NCBI GenBank assembly: GCA_004357435.1
Contig: SMVS01000052.1
Location: 1 to 6,713, forward strand
Reading direction: 5' to 3'
Source of the DNA: Nitrospina sp.
GTDB taxonomy: Bacteria; Nitrospinota; Nitrospinia; Nitrospinales; Nitrospinaceae
DNA: 6,713 nucleotides
Numbering within the stretch: the first letter of the stretch is position 1; every line of letters begins with the position of its first letter. This document shows positions 4,828 to 6,713 of the stretch, in pieces. The position numbers and the translations under genes were made by a program. The notes under the pieces were generated by a model. The model worked only from the letters and a program-made list of their open reading frames with translations. It was not told where the DNA came from and made no database searches.

Positions 4828-4855
4828 TTGACAAAATCTCCAATTTAAATAAAAT
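4828..4855 (+). promoter_or_regulatory. Sigma-70-type promoter of the aclBA operon
   Basis: A perfect TTGACA (4828-4833) is followed after 16 bases by TAAAAT (4850-4855), five of six -10 matches. Transcription would start near 4862, giving a leader of about 140 bases. It is the best promoter match noted in the window and points at a highly expressed operon. Judged by eye; no scan was run. Confidence 0.6.
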
Positions 4856-4878
4856 GAGGTCCTCAAATTTTGAGTTCC
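4855..4878. repeat. Repeated TGAG-TCC sites overlapping the aclB transcription start
   Basis: TGAGGTCC (4855-4862) and TGAGTTCC (4871-4878) are direct repeats matching at seven of eight positions, 16 bases apart. Between and across them run two inverted repeats: TGAGG-T-CCTCA (4855-4865) and CTCAAA-T-TTTGAG (4862-4874). Lying at the edge of the -10 box and the predicted start site, this would be a natural repressor site. No regulator gene is visible nearby. Confidence 0.35.
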
Positions 4879-5003
4879 AATCTAATATAGAACAGAAAAT
4901 CGATTGTCAAGGCTGTGGGCTTTTCCGCCACGTTCTATTGGCCATGCCTTGGGCTTCCTTATTGGTTTGAATTAATTTATCAGGCGTATTCAGGAGAATT
5001 GAA

Positions 5004-6272
5004 ATGCAGATTACCGGCATGCTTTGGGGCCGAAAACTACTGGATCTGGTCGAATTCCCGCGGTCGGATGTGCGGGGTCCAGAAATCAGTGTGGATGAGA
5101 TCAAGAAAATGATCGAAAAGCACGGCGAAATTTTTATCAAACCTGTTTTCAAGGGCGGCGTTGGTAAGAAGGGCAAATCCGGTTTGATCGGCCGCGTGAA
5201 CAATCTCGCCGATGCTTTGAAGGAAAAAGAACGGTTGTACTTTGCCAAGCATCAAGTCGGCGACACCATTTCCAAATCGGATGGCGTGACCTTTGAAGGT
5301 GGGGTTCCTGCGGATCATGAGATTTATTTTTCCATTTCCGACAACACCGAATTCCGGGCGCCCGCCATGACCATCACCCATCATGGCGGCGTGGAAATCG
5401 AAGAGTTGCCCGCCGACAAACTGGCGGTGGTGCCTTTTGATCCGCTCACCGGTCTGAAAGCTTTTCATGTGTCCAACGCGCTGATGAAACTGGGGGCGCC
5501 GACGGAGATCATCAGTTCTCTCGTTCAAAATCTGCCCAAGCTTTGGGACCTGTACAACAATTACGGAATGTTGATGCTGGAATTGAATCCGATCCGGATG
5601 GCCAACAATAAGGGCCGATTCACGCCTGTGGCCTGCGATTTCAAATGCGCCTTCGATCAGGACGACCCAGCCTGGAAGCGCTTGCACCTGCCGGAGCATT
5701 TGTTTACCTACGATGATTCCGAATTCGAGCAGGAGATCAACCAACTGCGGACCTATCAGGGGCAGAGCGACGTTTATGTGATCAACGACCAGGGCAGTAT
5801 CACCGCGCCGACCTTTGGCGGCGGGGCCAACGCCATGGTGACCGAGTTGTTGGGTGAAGACGCCACCATTTCCTCCGATTTCGGCGGCAATCCTCCCTAT
5901 GTGAAAATGAACGAAATCTCCAAAATCACCTTCAAGCACTGGATGAAACAAACCAACGTGCTGTTCATCATCGGCGGCAAAGCCAACAACACGGATATCT
6001 ATGAAACTTTCCGCGCCATGGCGGACGGCATCAAATGGTATTTTCAAAATTACGGCCCGCATCCCATGTTTGTGGTGGTGGGCCGCGGTGGACCCAACCT
6101 GATTCGGGGGATGGCTTATATGCGCGATACTCTCGATTCCCTGGGCCTGCCTTACCGGTTTTTTGGTCACGACAGCGCCATGTCCGAGGTGGTCAACTAC
6201 GCCAGGGCTATCAACAAGTGGATCATCAATGGCGGCCGGGACCAAATTAAAAAGAATCTCAATATTAAGTAA
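5004..6272 (+). CDS. aclB: ATP-citrate lyase, AclB subunit (ATP-grasp/citrate-binding)
   Basis: One of two subunits of cytoplasmic ATP-citrate lyase (citrate + ATP + CoA to acetyl-CoA + oxaloacetate + ADP + Pi), the committed citrate-cleaving step of the reductive TCA cycle. At 422 residues it is close to the usual ~400 for AclB and corresponds to the N-terminal part of the animal single-chain enzyme. The N-terminal ATP-grasp-like domain shows FIKPVFKGG (44-52), KSGLIG (58-63; human RGKLGLVG) and LELNPI (192-197; human LEINPL, a metal/nucleotide-binding region). The C-terminal citrate-binding half shows FGGGAN (271-276), FIIGGKAN (321-328) and GRGGPN (360-365), each with a human counterpart. 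No break or missing motif is seen. AGGAG at 4992-4996, seven bases before the ATG, fixes the start. aclA follows after 39 bases, so they form one operon. The long minus-strand frame opposite (5037-6245) is a shadow. Confidence 0.95.
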   Translation: MQITGMLWGRKLLDLVEFPRSDVRGPEISVDEIKKMIEKHGEIFIKPVFKGGVGKKGKSGLIGRVNNLADALKEKERLYFAKHQVGDTISKSDGVTFEGGVPADHEIYFSISDNTEFRAPAMTITHHGGVEIEELPADKLAVVPFDPLTGLKAFHVSNALMKLGAPTEIISSLVQNLPKLWDLYNNYGMLMLELNPIRMANNKGRFTPVACDFKCAFDQDDPAWKRLHLPEHLFTYDDSEFEQEINQLRTYQGQSDVYVINDQGSITAPTFGGGANAMVTELLGEDATISSDFGGNPPYVKMNEISKITFKHWMKQTNVLFIIGGKANNTDIYETFRAMADGIKWYFQNYGPHPMFVVVGRGGPNLIRGMAYMRDTLDSLGLPYRFFGHDSAMSEVVNYARAINKWIINGGRDQIKKNLNIK

Positions 6273-6298
6273 TCATTGTAATCGCAGTTTTAGTGCCT

Positions 6299-6303
6299 GG
6301 AGG
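6299..6303 (+). promoter_or_regulatory. Strong Shine-Dalgarno sequence of aclA
   Basis: GGAGG, eight bases before ATG 6312, within the 39-base gap after aclB. It fixes the aclA start and suggests efficient independent initiation for stoichiometric subunit production. Confidence 0.75.
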
Positions 6304-6311
6304 CAAGACTA

Positions 6312-6713
6312 ATGCATAAGAACGGAGTGGCTGGTTTTCCTTATTACGTGGGGATCAATTCGTTGTCTGAGCTGGCGACACGGGAGGACAGGATTGTCGT
6401 TTTTAATATATTGGGAAAAGAAAGTTCGACGGTGACGCCGGTCAGCCATGATTATTCGGGCGGTAACATCGTGTTCGGCACCGGTCCCGGAAAATCCGGA
6501 AAATTTTTGACCACCAAATCCGGCAAGATTCCGGTATACAATTCGATCAAGGAGGGCATGGAAGCCGGCCACGAATTCAACACCGCCGTGGTTTATCTGC
6601 CGCCTTCCGGAGTCAAGGATGGTGTCGCCGAAGCGGTGCGTCAGAATCCCAAACTAAAAAAAGTCATCGTCCTCACTGAAAAAGTGTCGGTCAAGGATTC
6701 CCGGATCATGCGG
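6312..6713 (+). CDS. aclA: ATP-citrate lyase, AclA subunit, N-terminal part (cut by window edge)
   Basis: The first 134 codons are open to the right edge; full AclA is about 600 residues. Complete AclA carries a CoA-binding domain, a succinyl-CoA-synthetase-alpha-like domain with the phosphorylated histidine, and a citrate-synthase-like domain that performs the final cleavage. Only the CoA-binding Rossmann-like start is here. Visible are DRIVVFNILGKESS (the first strand and glycine turn), SGKIPVYNSIKEGMEA near 84-99 (human PVFKNMADAM), NTAVVYLPPSGVKDGVAEAV (human DVLINFASL region) and KKVIVLTEKV (human IAIIAEG). The identity therefore rests on position after aclB plus this domain; a stand-alone succinyl-CoA synthetase alpha subunit is the alternative but would be odd beside aclB. 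The 15-20 residue lead (MHKNGVAGFPYYVGINS) before the first strand differs from Chlorobium-type sequences as I recall them. The start is set by GGAGG at 6299-6303. Confidence 0.85.
   Translation, partial: MHKNGVAGFPYYVGINSLSELATREDRIVVFNILGKESSTVTPVSHDYSGGNIVFGTGPGKSGKFLTTKSGKIPVYNSIKEGMEAGHEFNTAVVYLPPSGVKDGVAEAVRQNPKLKKVIVLTEKVSVKDSRIMR

Larger units (their letters stand above)
4621..5003. other. 383-base intergenic control region before aclB
   Basis: This stretch holds, in order, the nested hairpins and T-run (4621-4702), an AT-rich segment, a sigma-70-type promoter (4828-4855), repeats overlapping the start of transcription (4855-4878) and a leader of about 140 bases before the aclB Shine-Dalgarno sequence. 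A 64-codon ORF at 4776-4970 has no ribosome site or protein character and is not called. The leader is long for a plain operon, so post-initiation control is possible, but no known riboswitch was recognised. Confidence 0.55.

Noticed and set aside
4776..4970. 64-codon plus-strand ORF upstream of aclB
   Set aside because: It has no ribosome site, poor protein character, and runs across the predicted promoter and start site of aclB.
5037..6245. 402-codon open frame on the minus strand opposite aclB
   Set aside because: It is histidine-rich and low in protein character, has no ribosome site, and is exactly antisense to a gene with complete ATP-citrate lyase motifs.

Overview
The window looks like a piece of a chemolithoautotrophic bacterial chromosome. 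The strongest clue is at the right end: two adjacent genes for the two-subunit ATP-citrate lyase (aclB complete, aclA cut by the window edge), the citrate-cleaving enzyme of the reductive TCA cycle. The enzyme, the moderately GC-rich genes with AT-rich intergenic DNA, and the accessory genes would fit a Nitrospinota/Nitrospirota-type organism. That placement is inference from memory of who carries this enzyme, not a search result.

Layout. (1) Positions 1-906, minus strand: the first ~300 codons of a YifB/ComM-type Mg-chelatase-family AAA+ ATPase. An in-frame TAG at codon 127 interrupts it, yet the same frame continues uninterrupted through a perfect Walker A motif to the window edge. It has its own promoter and Shine-Dalgarno sequence. 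(2) 907-1480: 574 bases without a convincing gene but with several inverted repeats and one doubtful 77-codon ORF. (3) 1481-1906, minus: a small exported protein with a clear signal peptide and two cysteines, family not recognised. (4) 1907-2226: a divergent intergenic region. (5) 2227-4620, plus strand: four genes in a row, namely a class I SAM-dependent methyltransferase, a four-helix DUF2269-type membrane protein, and two pentapeptide-repeat proteins. The membrane protein and the first pentapeptide protein are only 3 bases apart. The two pentapeptide proteins share a C-terminal cap and look like tandem paralogues. (6) 4621-5003: a structured, terminator-like segment followed by a good sigma-70-type promoter and a leader with repeats, then (7) aclB and aclA, 39 bases apart, each with a strong Shine-Dalgarno sequence.

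How the genes work together: AclB and AclA form one enzyme (citrate + ATP + CoA to acetyl-CoA + oxaloacetate + ADP + Pi). The DUF2269/pentapeptide genes are probably co-transcribed, but no function can be read from them. Nothing in the sequence ties them to carbon fixation, because terminator-like structure and a separate promoter lie between.

No tRNA, rRNA, CRISPR array, insertion sequence or phage gene was seen. I found no convincing new multi-gene system. The items most worth checking are the in-frame stop in the ComM-like gene, the structured stretch at 1230-1470, the paralogous pentapeptide pair beside the membrane protein, and the control region of aclBA.
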